64,000 nt of DNA from Glutamicibacter nicotianae. Lineage in GTDB: Bacteria; Actinomycetota; Actinomycetes; Actinomycetales; Micrococcaceae. The translations under genes and the position numbers were made by a program. Where the stretch lies: NCBI RefSeq assembly GCF_006539525.1, contig NZ_BJNE01000002.1, positions 310,001-374,000 on the forward strand, in the 5' to 3' direction. Position 1 is the first letter of the stretch; each line of letters opens with the position of its first letter. The notes below the pieces were generated by a model, which saw nothing but the letters and a program-made list of their open reading frames with translations, made no database searches and had not been told where the DNA came from. Below are positions 1-8,101 of the stretch, in pieces.

Positions 1-2
1 GC

Positions 3-260
3 TACGCACTGATGGGCGACATGATTGCAGAGAGCGCTGAAGCCAATGGCTGGGCCGGGGTCATCATCAGCGGCGCCGTGCGCGACCGGGCCGCACTGGC
101 CGAACTGGAGCTGGGCATCAAGGCGCTGGGCAGCAACCCGCGCAAAACCGTCAAGCGCTCGCATGGCTCAGTGGACGAAGTCATCAGCATCGGGGACGTG
201 AACATCCGTCCCGGCGCGATGGTGTACGCGGATATCGACGGGATTCTCGTCGAGCACTGA
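3..260 (+). CDS. RraA-like family protein, C-terminal part (truncated by window edge)
   Basis: The reading frame is open from the first base of the window and ends at 260, giving about 85 residues. Visible segments GAVRDRAAL and ADIDGILV, with the glycine-rich GDVNIRPGAMVYAD stretch between them, match the C-terminal half of the RraA/HMG-aldolase fold. Family members are either regulators of RNase E (RraA) or 4-hydroxy-4-methyl-2-oxoglutarate aldolases; the GAVRDR loop binds substrate in the aldolases. The N-terminal half lies outside the window, so the two roles cannot be separated. The end faces a gene on the opposite strand, only 16 bases away. Confidence 0.8.
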   Translation, partial: YALMGDMIAESAEANGWAGVIISGAVRDRAALAELELGIKALGSNPRKTVKRSHGSVDEVISIGDVNIRPGAMVYADIDGILVEH

Positions 261-276
261 TCGCCGACCGGCGCCG

Positions 277-585
277 CTAGGACTTGTCGCCGGCGCCTTC
301 CCACTCCGCCTTGAACTCGTCGGTGCTCAACGTTTCCAGGTCCTCGCGGATCTGGACGACCAGACGTTCAGCCTCCTCGAGGCTGGAGGTCGTGATGCGC
401 AGGACTACCGAATCGTCTTGGCGCGAATGCACGACAACCTGCGGCTCATTCGCTTCGTATTCGGCATCGCCCAAGGCTGCCGATGCCAGGGCTACAACCC
501 AGCGGGCGGCGGCTTTCAGCGGGCCGCTCTCAGCAGCTTCGATCCGAGCCTCGTAATCATCCGAAGCGTGGGTTTCCTGAGTCAT
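277..585 (-). CDS. Small conserved-looking hypothetical protein
   Basis: A 102-residue acidic protein with no membrane segment and no signal peptide. An N-terminal Ala-rich helix (about residues 12-42) is followed by a beta-rich stretch (VVVHSR, VVLRITTSS) and a helix containing AERLVVQIREDLETL. Codon third positions are GC-rich like the neighbouring genes, which supports real coding. I do not recognise the family. It lies tail to tail with the RraA-like gene and is upstream of nothing on its own strand, so it is probably monocistronic. Confidence 0.6.
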   Translation of the reverse strand: MTQETHASDDYEARIEAAESGPLKAAARWVVALASAALGDAEYEANEPQVVVHSRQDDSVVLRITTSSLEEAERLVVQIREDLETLSTDEFKAEWEGAGDKS

Positions 586-697
586 GGCCTGCCCCTTCCA
601 CTACTGCAACTGCCGGTGTCCCGGTTGTGTGTTCATCATATGGCCCGCGCAAGGCAAAAGGCGAGGAGCATCGCCCAACTCGATTCAGGCCGGACGC

Positions 698-1267
698 TCA
701 GCGGGCGGGCAGCTGCTGGCCCGAGCGCTTTGACGCCTTGCGCGCACGGTAGGCGCGCACATGCTCGCGGTTGGCACAGTTGCGGGTATCGCAGTACAGC
801 TTGGAACGGTTGCGCGACAAATCCAGCAATGCCGCCTCGCAGTCCTTGGAGGCGCAGATGCGCAGCCGCTGCAAACCGCCGGAACGGATCACCTCGGCCA
901 GCGCCATCGCGGCATCCACCGCCATCCGGTCGTAGAGCGGGGTGCTGTTGGTGGTGGCGTGCAGGTGGTAGCCCAGCGATTCGCTCTTGATCAGCTGCGG
1001 CTGGGCGTTGGCGTTGCGCAGGATGGCATTGACCCGGAACACCGATTCCTCTTCGGTGCCGATCCAGATGTTCTTCAGCTGGGAACGCAGCTGGCGGATG
1101 GAACGCAGCTCCGCCTGGTTGTGCGCGCGTGAGCCGTCGAAGTTCTCCGCGTCGAGGAACTCATCGAGATCAGCGACGGTGGAGAGCATATCGACGATTT
1201 GCACCTCGGTATTCAGCAGATTCACCACGGTCTTCAGCGACGCTTCGATATCTGGGGCAAAGGTCAT
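698..1267 (-). CDS. CGNR zinc-finger / ABATE-domain transcriptional regulator
   Basis: A protein of 189 residues. The N-terminal part (about 1-130) fits the ABATE (DUF1470) stress domain. The C-terminal part holds the treble-clef zinc finger: C-x4-C, then LLDLSRNRSKLYCDTRNCANR, a CGNR-type finger with Ala in place of Gly (CANR). The family is thought to bind DNA and respond to stress, mainly in Actinobacteria. A start 12 codons upstream (1303) is possible, but the ATG at 1267 has AGGAACG at the right distance, so it is preferred. The ligand and targets cannot be seen. Confidence 0.85.
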   Translation of the reverse strand: MTFAPDIEASLKTVVNLLNTEVQIVDMLSTVADLDEFLDAENFDGSRAHNQAELRSIRQLRSQLKNIWIGTEEESVFRVNAILRNANAQPQLIKSESLGYHLHATTNSTPLYDRMAVDAAMALAEVIRSGGLQRLRICASKDCEAALLDLSRNRSKLYCDTRNCANREHVRAYRARKASKRSGQQLPAR

Positions 1268-1381
1268 AATTCGTTCCTGGAGGGTGGGTGGATTGACTGC
1301 CACTCAAGCCTAACCGTATCGTCATGCTCATACCCCCATTTGCCCCTGAACGGGGCATGAAATTCTGCGCGAAAGACCCTC

Positions 1382-2359
1382 ATGAGCGACCTGCCTACCC
1401 CCGGTGCGCCTGCAGCTTCCACCTACGCTGCGACCAGCCAGCCCAGCCAATCGAAGGGCATCTGGATTGCACTGGCCTCCTCGGCCGCCTTCGGGTTGTC
1501 GGGCTCCTTCGCCAAGGGGCTTTTCGAGGCCGGTTGGAGCCCTACCGCCGCGGTAGCCGCCCGCATGGCCGGCGCGGCACTGGTGCTGGCCATCCCGGCG
1601 CTGCTGGCAATGCGCGGACGGTGGGTGCTGCTGCGCACCAACTGGGTATCGATTGTGCTCTTCGGACTCTTCGGGGTGGGCGCCTGCCAGCTGTGCTATT
1701 TCCTGGCGGTGCAGCGATTGGATGTGGGCGTGGCCCTGTTGCTGGAATATCTTGCGCCGGTGCTGATTGTGCTGGTGCTGTGGGCCAGGCACCAGAAGCG
1801 CCCGTCCGTGGCGACCATCGCCGGAACCCTGCTGTCGCTGGCTGGGCTGGTAGCGGTGCTCGACCTGACCGGTTCGACACGTATCGATCCGATTGGCGTG
1901 CTCTGGGGACTGGGCGCGGCCATCGGGCTGACCGTCTACTTCTTCATCAGCGCCAAGGTTGATGGCGCGCTGCCGCCGATCATGCTCTCTGCCGGGGGCA
2001 TGGCAGTCGGTGCGCTGACCATGCTGGCCGTGGGAGGACTGGGCATCCTTCCCATGCACTGGGCTCCCGGCACTGGCTCTTTCGCCGGCTTCGAGACCCC
2101 GTGGTGGCTGGCACTGACCGGGCTGATCCTGATCGCCACCGTGTTCTCCTACACCACCGGCGTGATGGCCGCGAGGGAACTGGGATCCAAGGTGGCAAGC
2201 TTCATCTCATTGACCGAGGTGCTCTTCGCGGTGCTCTGGGCCTGGCTGCTGCTGGCCGAGCTGCCCGGTGCGGTGCAGCTGTTCGGCGGCCTGCTGATCG
2301 TGGGCGGAGTGGTCCTGGTCCGCATCGACGAATTGCGAGCGGCCCGGATCCGCAAATAG
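1382..2359 (+). CDS. EamA/DMT-family transporter (RhtA-like exporter)
   Basis: 325 residues with ten hydrophobic segments arranged as two EamA repeats (about 25-155 and 170-315), typical of the drug/metabolite transporter superfamily in the inner membrane. The opening segment GIWIALASSAAFGLSGSFAK and the AELPGAVQLFGGLLIVGGV stretch near the end are family hallmarks. RhtA-type members export threonine, homoserine or related metabolites; the substrate here is not determinable. A Pro/Ala-rich N-terminal tail precedes the first helix. It stands alone, 130 bases ahead of the oxidoreductase gene. Confidence 0.85.
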   Translation: MSDLPTPGAPAASTYAATSQPSQSKGIWIALASSAAFGLSGSFAKGLFEAGWSPTAAVAARMAGAALVLAIPALLAMRGRWVLLRTNWVSIVLFGLFGVGACQLCYFLAVQRLDVGVALLLEYLAPVLIVLVLWARHQKRPSVATIAGTLLSLAGLVAVLDLTGSTRIDPIGVLWGLGAAIGLTVYFFISAKVDGALPPIMLSAGGMAVGALTMLAVGGLGILPMHWAPGTGSFAGFETPWWLALTGLILIATVFSYTTGVMAARELGSKVASFISLTEVLFAVLWAWLLLAELPGAVQLFGGLLIVGGVVLVRIDELRAARIRK

Positions 2360-2490
2360 CCGAAGCGGCCCCAAGCGGATACTGCGCACGCGTTGCCAAT
2401 TGCTGTGCGCACGATGACAATGGAAAACCTGCTGACCTGTACAGACTGGGATGAATACATTTCGCAGCACCTCACGGTGGAGGAGTTTCC

Positions 2491-4014
2491 ATGGGCAGCA
2501 AGTCGGTCATTGTCGTCGGAGCAGGTTCAGCAGGTGCGGTCGTCGCGCGCCGGCTGGTGGACGCGGGAGCGCATGTGACCTTGTTCGAAGCCGGGTCCGA
2601 AGACACCAACCCGGCCATCCATGACCTCTCGCGCATGGGCGAACTGTGGCATAGCAAGGACGACTGGGATTATCACACGGTCCCGATGGCAGGGGCCGCC
2701 AACAAGCCGATGCACTTGCCTCGTGGCAAGGTGCTCGGCGGATCGCACGCGCTGAACGCAACCATCTGGGTGCGCTGCGCACCGCAGGACTACGACGACT
2801 GGGCCAAGGACTGCGGCGAGCAGTGGGCCTGGAAGAACGTCTTGCCGATCTACAAGGATATCGAGAACTTCTCCGGCGGCGCCAGCAAGTTCCACGGCAC
2901 CGAAGGGCTGGTGCCGGTGGACAACGACTACGAGCTGGATGAAATCCACCAGTCGATCATCGACGCGGCAGTGCAGTCCGGCATCGAGTTCAACCCCGAC
3001 TACAACGGCGAGCAGCTGGACGGCGTGTCCAAGGAGCAGATCAACGTCGTTGGCGGCGAACGCATCAACACCTGGAAGGCCTACCTCAAGCCGGTGCGCG
3101 AGCGTCTTGAGATCATCACCGACGCCGAAGTGCACTCGGTGATCCTGGAATCCGGCACCGTGGTGGGCGTGCGTTATCAGAAGGGCGGGCAGCTGCAGGA
3201 GCTGCGCGCCGATGAGGTGGTGCTCAGCGCCGGCGCCTTGGGCTCCCCGCAGATCCTCCTGCGCTCCGGAATCGGCCCGGCGGCCGAGCTCCAGGCCGTG
3301 GGCGTCGAGCCGCTGCATGAGCTGGACCAGGTGGGCAAGAACCTGCATGACCACCTGCTCGCCCCGGTCATCGCCGAAACCACTACCCGGGACATTCCTG
3401 CCCCGCGCACCGGGGTCTCGGTCTCGCAATCGCACATGTTCTCCCGCTCCCGCGCAGACCTGGACCGCCCGGACACCCAGCCGATTTTCTTCGCCGTGCC
3501 AATGTACTCCCCGGGCATGGAACCGATCGAGGGCACTGCATTCACCCTGCACTCCGGAATCGTGACCCCGCACAGCCGTGGAGAAATCACCCTGAGCGGA
3601 CCTGGACTGGAAGATCAGGTGAACATCGATTTGAATGCCCTGGATGATCCGCGGGATCTGGAGGCGTTCGTGTACTCGATGAAGCAGTGCCGAGCGATGG
3701 TCCAGCAGGACGCCTTGGCCCAGGACTGGGGTGCCCGGGAGGTGTACCCGGGCAATGAGGTGAAGAGCGATGAGCAGCTGGGGGAGTACATCCGCAACAA
3801 CGTGGTGACCTACCACCACCAGGTAGGTACCTGCCGCATGGGCGCCGATGCGCAGGCAGTGGTGGATCCGCAGCTGCGCGTCCGCGGCCTGGCCGGCCTG
3901 CGCGTCATTGATGCGTCGATCATGCCGAAGATCACCACCGGCAACACCAACGCCCCGGCCATCCTCATCGGCGAGATGGGAGCCAAGTTCCTGGTGGCAG
4001 ACCTGGGGCTCTGA
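2491..4014 (+). CDS. GMC-family FAD oxidoreductase (choline/alcohol dehydrogenase-like)
   Basis: 507 residues, normal for the glucose-methanol-choline family. The N-terminal FAD-binding Rossmann motif VVGAGSAGAVVARRL is followed about 30 residues on by the acidic ribose contact LFEAG. The GKVLGGSHALNATIWVR signature and a C-terminal GNTNAPAILIGE motif that completes the FAD site are clear, and YHHQVGTCRMG supplies the catalytic His region. The expected reaction is FAD-dependent oxidation of a primary or secondary alcohol; BetA-type choline oxidation is one option. The start is set by GGAGGAG six bases before ATG. It stands alone with no betaine genes nearby. Confidence 0.9.
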   Translation: MGSKSVIVVGAGSAGAVVARRLVDAGAHVTLFEAGSEDTNPAIHDLSRMGELWHSKDDWDYHTVPMAGAANKPMHLPRGKVLGGSHALNATIWVRCAPQDYDDWAKDCGEQWAWKNVLPIYKDIENFSGGASKFHGTEGLVPVDNDYELDEIHQSIIDAAVQSGIEFNPDYNGEQLDGVSKEQINVVGGERINTWKAYLKPVRERLEIITDAEVHSVILESGTVVGVRYQKGGQLQELRADEVVLSAGALGSPQILLRSGIGPAAELQAVGVEPLHELDQVGKNLHDHLLAPVIAETTTRDIPAPRTGVSVSQSHMFSRSRADLDRPDTQPIFFAVPMYSPGMEPIEGTAFTLHSGIVTPHSRGEITLSGPGLEDQVNIDLNALDDPRDLEAFVYSMKQCRAMVQQDALAQDWGAREVYPGNEVKSDEQLGEYIRNNVVTYHHQVGTCRMGADAQAVVDPQLRVRGLAGLRVIDASIMPKITTGNTNAPAILIGEMGAKFLVADLGL

Positions 4015-4136
4015 ACGGCGGGGAGGCCAAGCCAAATCGTCCACCCGTCCCGCTGGATGGTGTTTGAGCAGAACGGGTGGGCGATGATGGCCGTCATTGC
4101 CATGTGAGATTCATCGATAAAACGCTTCTTTTTGAA

Positions 4137-4157
4137 ATCGTTTCGAAATGAAATGAT
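4137..4157. promoter_or_regulatory. Candidate MarR operator
   Basis: Imperfect 21-bp palindrome ATCGTTTC-GAAAT-GAAATGAT, arms matching at 7 of 8 positions, ending 11 bases before the start codon of the MarR gene. The surrounding sequence is unusually AT-rich for this genome. MarR proteins commonly autorepress through such sites, so this is a likely autoregulatory operator for the marR-FUSC pair. Confidence 0.45.
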
Positions 4158-4168
4158 ATTTTGGGGGA

Positions 4169-4621
4169 ATGGCTGAACACCAGATTCCCCAGTACCAATG
4201 GAACTCTCTGAGCTATCTCACTGCCCGCGCCGGACGCATCGGCACCCAGGAGCTGACCGAGCTGATGGAATCCGAGTCCTTGACCAGGCATCATTTCACC
4301 ATCATCTGCGCGCTGGAGGAGTTCGGCGGCATCTCGCAGAATGACCTGGCGGCACGCTCGAATCTGAACCGTGGCCACCTGGTGGCCTACCTCGACGAGC
4401 TGTCCAGTCGCGGCATCCTGGAACGCAACGTCGATCCGGAAGACCGCCGCCGCAACCTCATTACGCTGACCGCCGCAGGCAGGAAGTTCGCTGCCCGGGC
4501 GATGGCCGCCGCCGAGCACAGCGAGGCCAAGGTGTTTGGCGCCTTGGATGCGCAGCAGCAAGTCCAGTTGCGCACCTTGCTCCAGCTGGTTGCCGCCCAG
4601 GACGGGGAAGCGCAGCAGTGA
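4169..4621 (+). CDS. MarR-family transcriptional regulator
   Basis: 150 residues with the winged-helix layout of MarR dimers: an N-terminal helix, an HTH around SQNDLAARSNLNRGHLVAYLDEL, and the wing RNVDPEDRRRNLITLTAAG with the conserved D-x-R-R motif. MarR proteins are usually repressors relieved by phenolic or lipophilic ligands. The stop overlaps the GTG start of the FUSC gene (GTGA), so the two are translationally coupled and the regulator most likely controls the efflux protein. The start is supported by GGGGGA just upstream. Confidence 0.9.
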   Translation: MAEHQIPQYQWNSLSYLTARAGRIGTQELTELMESESLTRHHFTIICALEEFGGISQNDLAARSNLNRGHLVAYLDELSSRGILERNVDPEDRRRNLITLTAAGRKFAARAMAAAEHSEAKVFGALDAQQQVQLRTLLQLVAAQDGEAQQ

Positions 4622-5646
4622 AACGCCATCTGAAGGAAGTCATGCAGCGCAGCGTCATCGTGGCCCCGCACCGCCCGTCGCTCATCCCGGCATCCAAGGC
4701 GACGCTCAGCCTGGCCGTGCCGCTGATCCTCGTGGCAAGTGCTGGCCGGCTGGACTGGGCAATGTACGCCGCATTCGGCGCTTTCTGCGCGGTCTTCGGC
4801 CGCTTCGATGCCTATGCGCCGCGTTTCTGGCAGCAGCTCTCGGCAGGCATCGTGCAGCTGCTCGCCATGCTGCTGGGCACCTACTTCTCGCTCATCGATG
4901 CGCCGTTCCTGGTGCGCGCGCTGGTGCTGGCAGTTATCGGCTTCGGCGCCAACTACGTCTCGCATGCAGCACGCTGGATGCCGCCAGGACCAATCTTCGC
5001 GGTCTTCGCCGGCGGGGCCTGCCTGAGCCTGCCGGCTACCGTGGACAACTTCACCGGGGTGCTGCTGGCCGGCGGCGGCACGATGGTCTTCAGCATGCTG
5101 CTGATGCTGGGCCTCTCGCTGCGCAAAGCGAACCTGCGCCATACCCTTGGCTCCGGATTCACCTGGGATCCCAGCGACCGAGCCATGCCGGAGTCGCTGC
5201 AGATGGGTTCGGGCGTGCTGCTCGCTGCAGTCATCGCCTGCCTGGTCGGCGACGGCCACTGGTACTGGGCCAGCCTCGGCGCGATCGCTGCGGTCACCGG
5301 CATCGATGCCTATGCGCGCGTGGCCCGCGGGCTGCAGCGCTGCGTGGGCACCTGCCTCGGGGTGGCGCTGGCTGCCGTGGTTTTCGCCTTCGATTCCCCG
5401 CTCTGGGTGGTCCTGGCCGCCGCGCTGGCCTCGCAGTTCATCATCGAGCTGGTGATCCTGCGCAACTATGCGGTGGGCATGGTCTTCATGACCATCTCCG
5501 CGCTGCTCATGGTCCACCTGGTCAGCCCGGAACCGCCTTCGTCGCTGCTCATCGACCGGATATCCATGACGGGGCTCGGCGCGGCCGCGGGTGCGGCGCA
5601 GAGCATCATCATTTCCATGATCGCTTCCCGACGCCAGCGCAGCTGA
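4618..5646 (+). CDS. FUSC-family membrane protein (aromatic/organic acid efflux)
   Basis: 342 residues with about ten predicted transmembrane helices in two blocks (about 20-160 and 195-330), separated by a short polar segment. This is the fusaric-acid-resistance (FUSC) architecture without the cytoplasmic domain found in AaeB. The motif DWAMYAAFGAFCAVFGRFDAY in the first block and DGHWYWASLGAIAAVTG in the second are the repeated FUSC signatures. It probably exports an aromatic or weak organic acid. The GTG start overlaps the stop of marR. Confidence 0.85.
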   Translation: MKRHLKEVMQRSVIVAPHRPSLIPASKATLSLAVPLILVASAGRLDWAMYAAFGAFCAVFGRFDAYAPRFWQQLSAGIVQLLAMLLGTYFSLIDAPFLVRALVLAVIGFGANYVSHAARWMPPGPIFAVFAGGACLSLPATVDNFTGVLLAGGGTMVFSMLLMLGLSLRKANLRHTLGSGFTWDPSDRAMPESLQMGSGVLLAAVIACLVGDGHWYWASLGAIAAVTGIDAYARVARGLQRCVGTCLGVALAAVVFAFDSPLWVVLAAALASQFIIELVILRNYAVGMVFMTISALLMVHLVSPEPPSSLLIDRISMTGLGAAAGAAQSIIISMIASRRQRS

Positions 5647-5662
5647 ACAGGGGAGGCGACGG

Positions 5663-5986
5663 CTACTGATTGCCGGTGATCACCTGGGCATCGAGCTTGC
5701 TGGCTTCGATGGAGATGTGGCGGGCCAATTGCATCTCGGGCGCTGAGAGCCGCTCAGGCTGGTTGGGCGCCAGACGCAGCTCCACGGTGGTGATCCGCCA
5801 ATCCAGATGCGGATGCCGGTTGTCTTGCTCGGCACGCAAGCCCACCTGGACTATGAACTGCAGGGCAGTGCTGGAGGAATCGAAGCGGTAGGCGGCCCGC
5901 AGCCCCCGGTCATCACGCATCCAGTCGGGCAAGTCCGCCGGCACCTGGCCGGATTCGATGCGCGGCAATGGACCCGTTGATGTCAT
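5663..5986 (-). CDS. Pterin-4a-carbinolamine dehydratase-like protein
   Basis: 107 residues. The order of segments (YRFDSSSTALQFIVQVGLRAE, a short loop with RHPHLDWR, VELRLAP, then LSAPEMQLARHISIEAS) follows the PCD/DCoH fold seen in many actinobacterial proteins. Classical enzymes have H-H-P at the active site; here the first His is Arg (RHP), with another His two residues on. Catalytic activity as a 4a-hydroxytetrahydrobiopterin dehydratase is therefore uncertain, and it may be a diverged relative. It is convergent with the FUSC gene. Confidence 0.55.
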   Translation of the reverse strand: MTSTGPLPRIESGQVPADLPDWMRDDRGLRAAYRFDSSSTALQFIVQVGLRAEQDNRHPHLDWRITTVELRLAPNQPERLSAPEMQLARHISIEASKLDAQVITGNQ

Positions 5987-6096
5987 GGTTCTTTCCTCCT
6001 GAGGCAGCTGTTCGAAGGTAGCCAGCGCTTGCTGGCTGAACCAATGATGGCATCAATCCTGCAAGCGGCAATAGCGATCCCAGCGAGCACGCAGAA

Positions 6097-6121
6097 AGGC
6101 CCCGGCAAGATGCCGGGGCCT
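6097..6121 (-). terminator. Rho-independent terminator after the permease gene
   Basis: Perfect 11-bp stem AGGCCCCGGCA/TGCCGGGGCCT with a 3-base loop, followed on the minus strand by TTCT. It lies 27 bases beyond the permease stop codon. Confidence 0.85.
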
Positions 6122-6147
6122 GGGCTGCGCAGCCGGTGCGTGCAGTG

Positions 6148-7650
6148 CTACTGGTGCACGTTTTCGTTGGCCCGCGGGGCAGCTTCCTGCTCGTGAGTGG
6201 CGAAAGACTTCGCGTCACGGTAGGCGGCCGCTTCGTAGCGTTCATGCGCCACCTTGGCCAGGTGCGCGGCGCGCAGCTCCTGGTGCTGCGGGTTGCGGCG
6301 GATGTACAGGTAGCCGGCGCCCAGGACCAGGAACCAGGCCGGGGTGATCAGCAGGGCGGTGAAGGTATCGGCCTGCGTGGTCAGCGCCCAGATGATGAAG
6401 CCGAAGAAGCCGAGCACCACATACGGCATGAGAACTCCGCCTGGCACCTTGAACTTCGAGGCATCGTGCAGGTGCGGGCGGCGGGCCCGGAAGACCAGGT
6501 AGCTGAGCAGGATGATGGTCCACACGAACATGAAGCACAGGGCCGAGACGGTGGTGACCAAGGTGAAGGCGCCCATCACCGAGTCGCCGCTGTAGAGCAG
6601 GGCGACGCCGGCCAGCAGGAACATGCAGGAGAACATCAGCGCGTTCTTCGGGACCTTGCGTCCGGAGAGCTTGGCGAAGCTCTTCGGGGCATCGCCTTCC
6701 ATGGACAGGCCGCGCAGCATCCGCGAGGTGGAGTAGATGCCGGAGTTGGCGCTGGAGGTGGCGGAGGTGAGCACCACGAAGTTGATGATGCCCGCGGCGC
6801 CGGCCAGGCCGGCCAGGGCGAACATGCCCACGAATGGGGAGTTCTCGGCGGAGAACAGGTTCCACGGCTCGACCATCATCAGGATCAGCAGGGCGCCGAC
6901 ATAGAAGAACAGGATGCGCACGGGAATCGAGTTGATCGCCTTGGGCAGCGTCTTTTCCGGGTCCTTGGTCTCGGCTGCGGTGGTGCCCACCAGCTCGATG
7001 CCCACGAAGGCGAACACGGCGATCTGGAAGCCGGCGACGAAGCCCATGAAGCCGGTGGGGAACATGCCTCCGTGCGCCCACAGGTTGGCGAAGGAGGAAG
7101 TCGTGCCGTCGTGCTGGAAACCGGTGATGATCATGACCAGGCCGACCACGATCAGCGCGCCGATGGCCACGATCTTGATCAGCGCGAACCAGAATTCGGT
7201 TTCGCCGAAGGCCTTCACGGTGGCCAGATTCAGCACCAGCAGCAGTGCGATGCATGCCAGGGCCGGGATCCACAATGGGAGGTCGCCCCACCAGAAGGCG
7301 ACATAGTGGGCGATGGCCACCACATCGGCGATGCCGGTGACTACCCAGCAGAACCAGTAGGTCCAGCCGGTGAAGAATGCCGCCCATGGGCCCAGCAGGT
7401 CGCCGGCGAAATCGGCGAAAGTCTTGTATTCGAGGTTGCTCAGCAGCAGCTCGCCCATGGCGCGCATGACGAAGAAGAGCATGAAGCCGATGATCATGTA
7501 GACGAAGATGACCGACGGGCCGGCGACCGAAATGGTCTTGCCGGAGCCCATGAACAGGCCCGTGCCGATCGCGCCGCCAATGGCGATCAGCTGGATGTGT
7601 CGATTGGAGAGCCCGCGCTCGAGAGTGGGGTCAGAACTGGTGGTACTCAT
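6148..7650 (-). CDS. cycA: Amino-acid permease, probable D-Ala/D-Ser/glycine transporter
   Basis: 500 residues with twelve hydrophobic segments, the size and form of the APC-superfamily amino-acid transporters. The first segment carries the family motif IQLIAIGGAIGTGLFMGSG, and MRAMGELLL with the following KTFADFAGDLLGPWAAFF region are typical of CycA-type carriers that import D-alanine, D-serine and glycine with protons. The preferred start at 7650 has GGAAGG upstream. The gene sits behind a tandem glycine riboswitch (7868-8064), which independently supports glycine as a substrate. It is closed by a strong terminator, so it is monocistronic. Confidence 0.9.
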   Translation of the reverse strand: MSTTSSDPTLERGLSNRHIQLIAIGGAIGTGLFMGSGKTISVAGPSVIFVYMIIGFMLFFVMRAMGELLLSNLEYKTFADFAGDLLGPWAAFFTGWTYWFCWVVTGIADVVAIAHYVAFWWGDLPLWIPALACIALLLVLNLATVKAFGETEFWFALIKIVAIGALIVVGLVMIITGFQHDGTTSSFANLWAHGGMFPTGFMGFVAGFQIAVFAFVGIELVGTTAAETKDPEKTLPKAINSIPVRILFFYVGALLILMMVEPWNLFSAENSPFVGMFALAGLAGAAGIINFVVLTSATSSANSGIYSTSRMLRGLSMEGDAPKSFAKLSGRKVPKNALMFSCMFLLAGVALLYSGDSVMGAFTLVTTVSALCFMFVWTIILLSYLVFRARRPHLHDASKFKVPGGVLMPYVVLGFFGFIIWALTTQADTFTALLITPAWFLVLGAGYLYIRRNPQHQELRAAHLAKVAHERYEAAAYRDAKSFATHEQEAAPRANENVHQ

Positions 7651-7698
7651 GCTGGTTGCCTTCCAGGAGTGTGGCGTGGCGCCCCGAAGCTGATCTGC

Positions 7699-7721
7699 CT
7701 CCAAGCCGGGTTGGCTTGGAG
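7699..7721 (-). promoter_or_regulatory. Leader hairpin, possible riboswitch expression platform
   Basis: Perfect 9-bp stem CTCCAAGCC/GGCTTGGAG with a 5-base loop, about 50 bases before the permease start. No T-run follows it, so it is not a classical intrinsic terminator. It could act as a translational control, pausing or Rho-dependent element downstream of the glycine aptamers. Confidence 0.5.
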
Positions 7722-7867
7722 TGCAGTCTCGCTTCGATGAACACTTCCGTTTCGGAGCAGTCCAGCAGGCTTGCCCGGGACGCTGCGCAAAGAGCAGGGA
7801 CCAGGCCAGCCACGGGGAGTACCTCGAATCCGGTGCGCTCGGTGCGGCACTGTTCTTGGTCCCTCCC

Positions 7868-8064
7868 CAATCTGTATGTCGACCTGAGAGTTTTCACTTC
7901 GGCCCGATTACTGGGCGAAGCTTGCTCCTTCGGTGAGTGCGGCCGTGCCGCACTGCTTTCCAGATTTGCCTAGTCGTGGCGGTACGGGTGCCTGAGAGTT
8001 TCCCGGGGAGGAAAATTGCTCCTACGGCGCCCGCCCATGGTGTGGGCGGGTCTCTCCCGCCACG
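7868..8064 (-). promoter_or_regulatory. Tandem glycine riboswitch
   Basis: Two glycine aptamers in series on the minus strand. In aptamer I the P1 strands CGTGGCGG (8064-8057) and CCGCCACG (7982-7975) enclose the conserved GGGAGAGACC, GGCGCCGTAGGAGCAA and AAACTCTCAGGCA elements. In aptamer II a shorter P1 (AATCTG/CAGATT, at 7966-7961 and 7875-7870) encloses CACCGAAGGAGCAAGC and AAACTCTCAGGT. About six bases separate the two. Tandem glycine aptamers usually switch on glycine cleavage genes or regulate transporters. Here the only gene downstream is the CycA-type permease. Confidence 0.93.
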
Positions 8065-8080
8065 CATCAGCGGCATATGT

Positions 8081-8101
8081 GGTGATTGCCATCACAGTAT
8101 G
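8081..8101. promoter_or_regulatory. CRP/GlxR-like palindrome overlapping the probable riboswitch promoter
   Basis: GGTGA-TTGCCA-TCACA (8081-8096) matches the CRP-family consensus TGTGA-N6-TCACA at 9 of 10 arm positions. On the minus strand it overlaps a candidate -10 box CATACT (8101-8096), whose partner TTGCAC lies 18 bases upstream. This suggests a cAMP-responsive regulator acts on the riboswitch transcript, most simply as a repressor. The promoter assignment is weaker than the palindrome. Confidence 0.4.

Noticed and set aside
2527-4044. A 505-codon open frame on the minus strand opposite the GMC oxidoreductase gene
   Set aside because: It is a mirror of a high-GC coding gene; composition is His/Gln/Arg-rich nonsense, with no motif and no ribosome binding site.
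4041-4080. Hairpin CCACCCGT/ACGGGTGG after the GMC oxidoreductase gene
   Set aside because: Stem of only 8 bp with a 24-base loop and no T-run; too weak to call a terminator.
6136-7740. A 534-codon open frame on the plus strand opposite the permease gene
   Set aside because: The opposite strand encodes a clear CycA-type permease with a riboswitch; this frame has low-complexity Gly/Glu/His composition typical of shadow frames.
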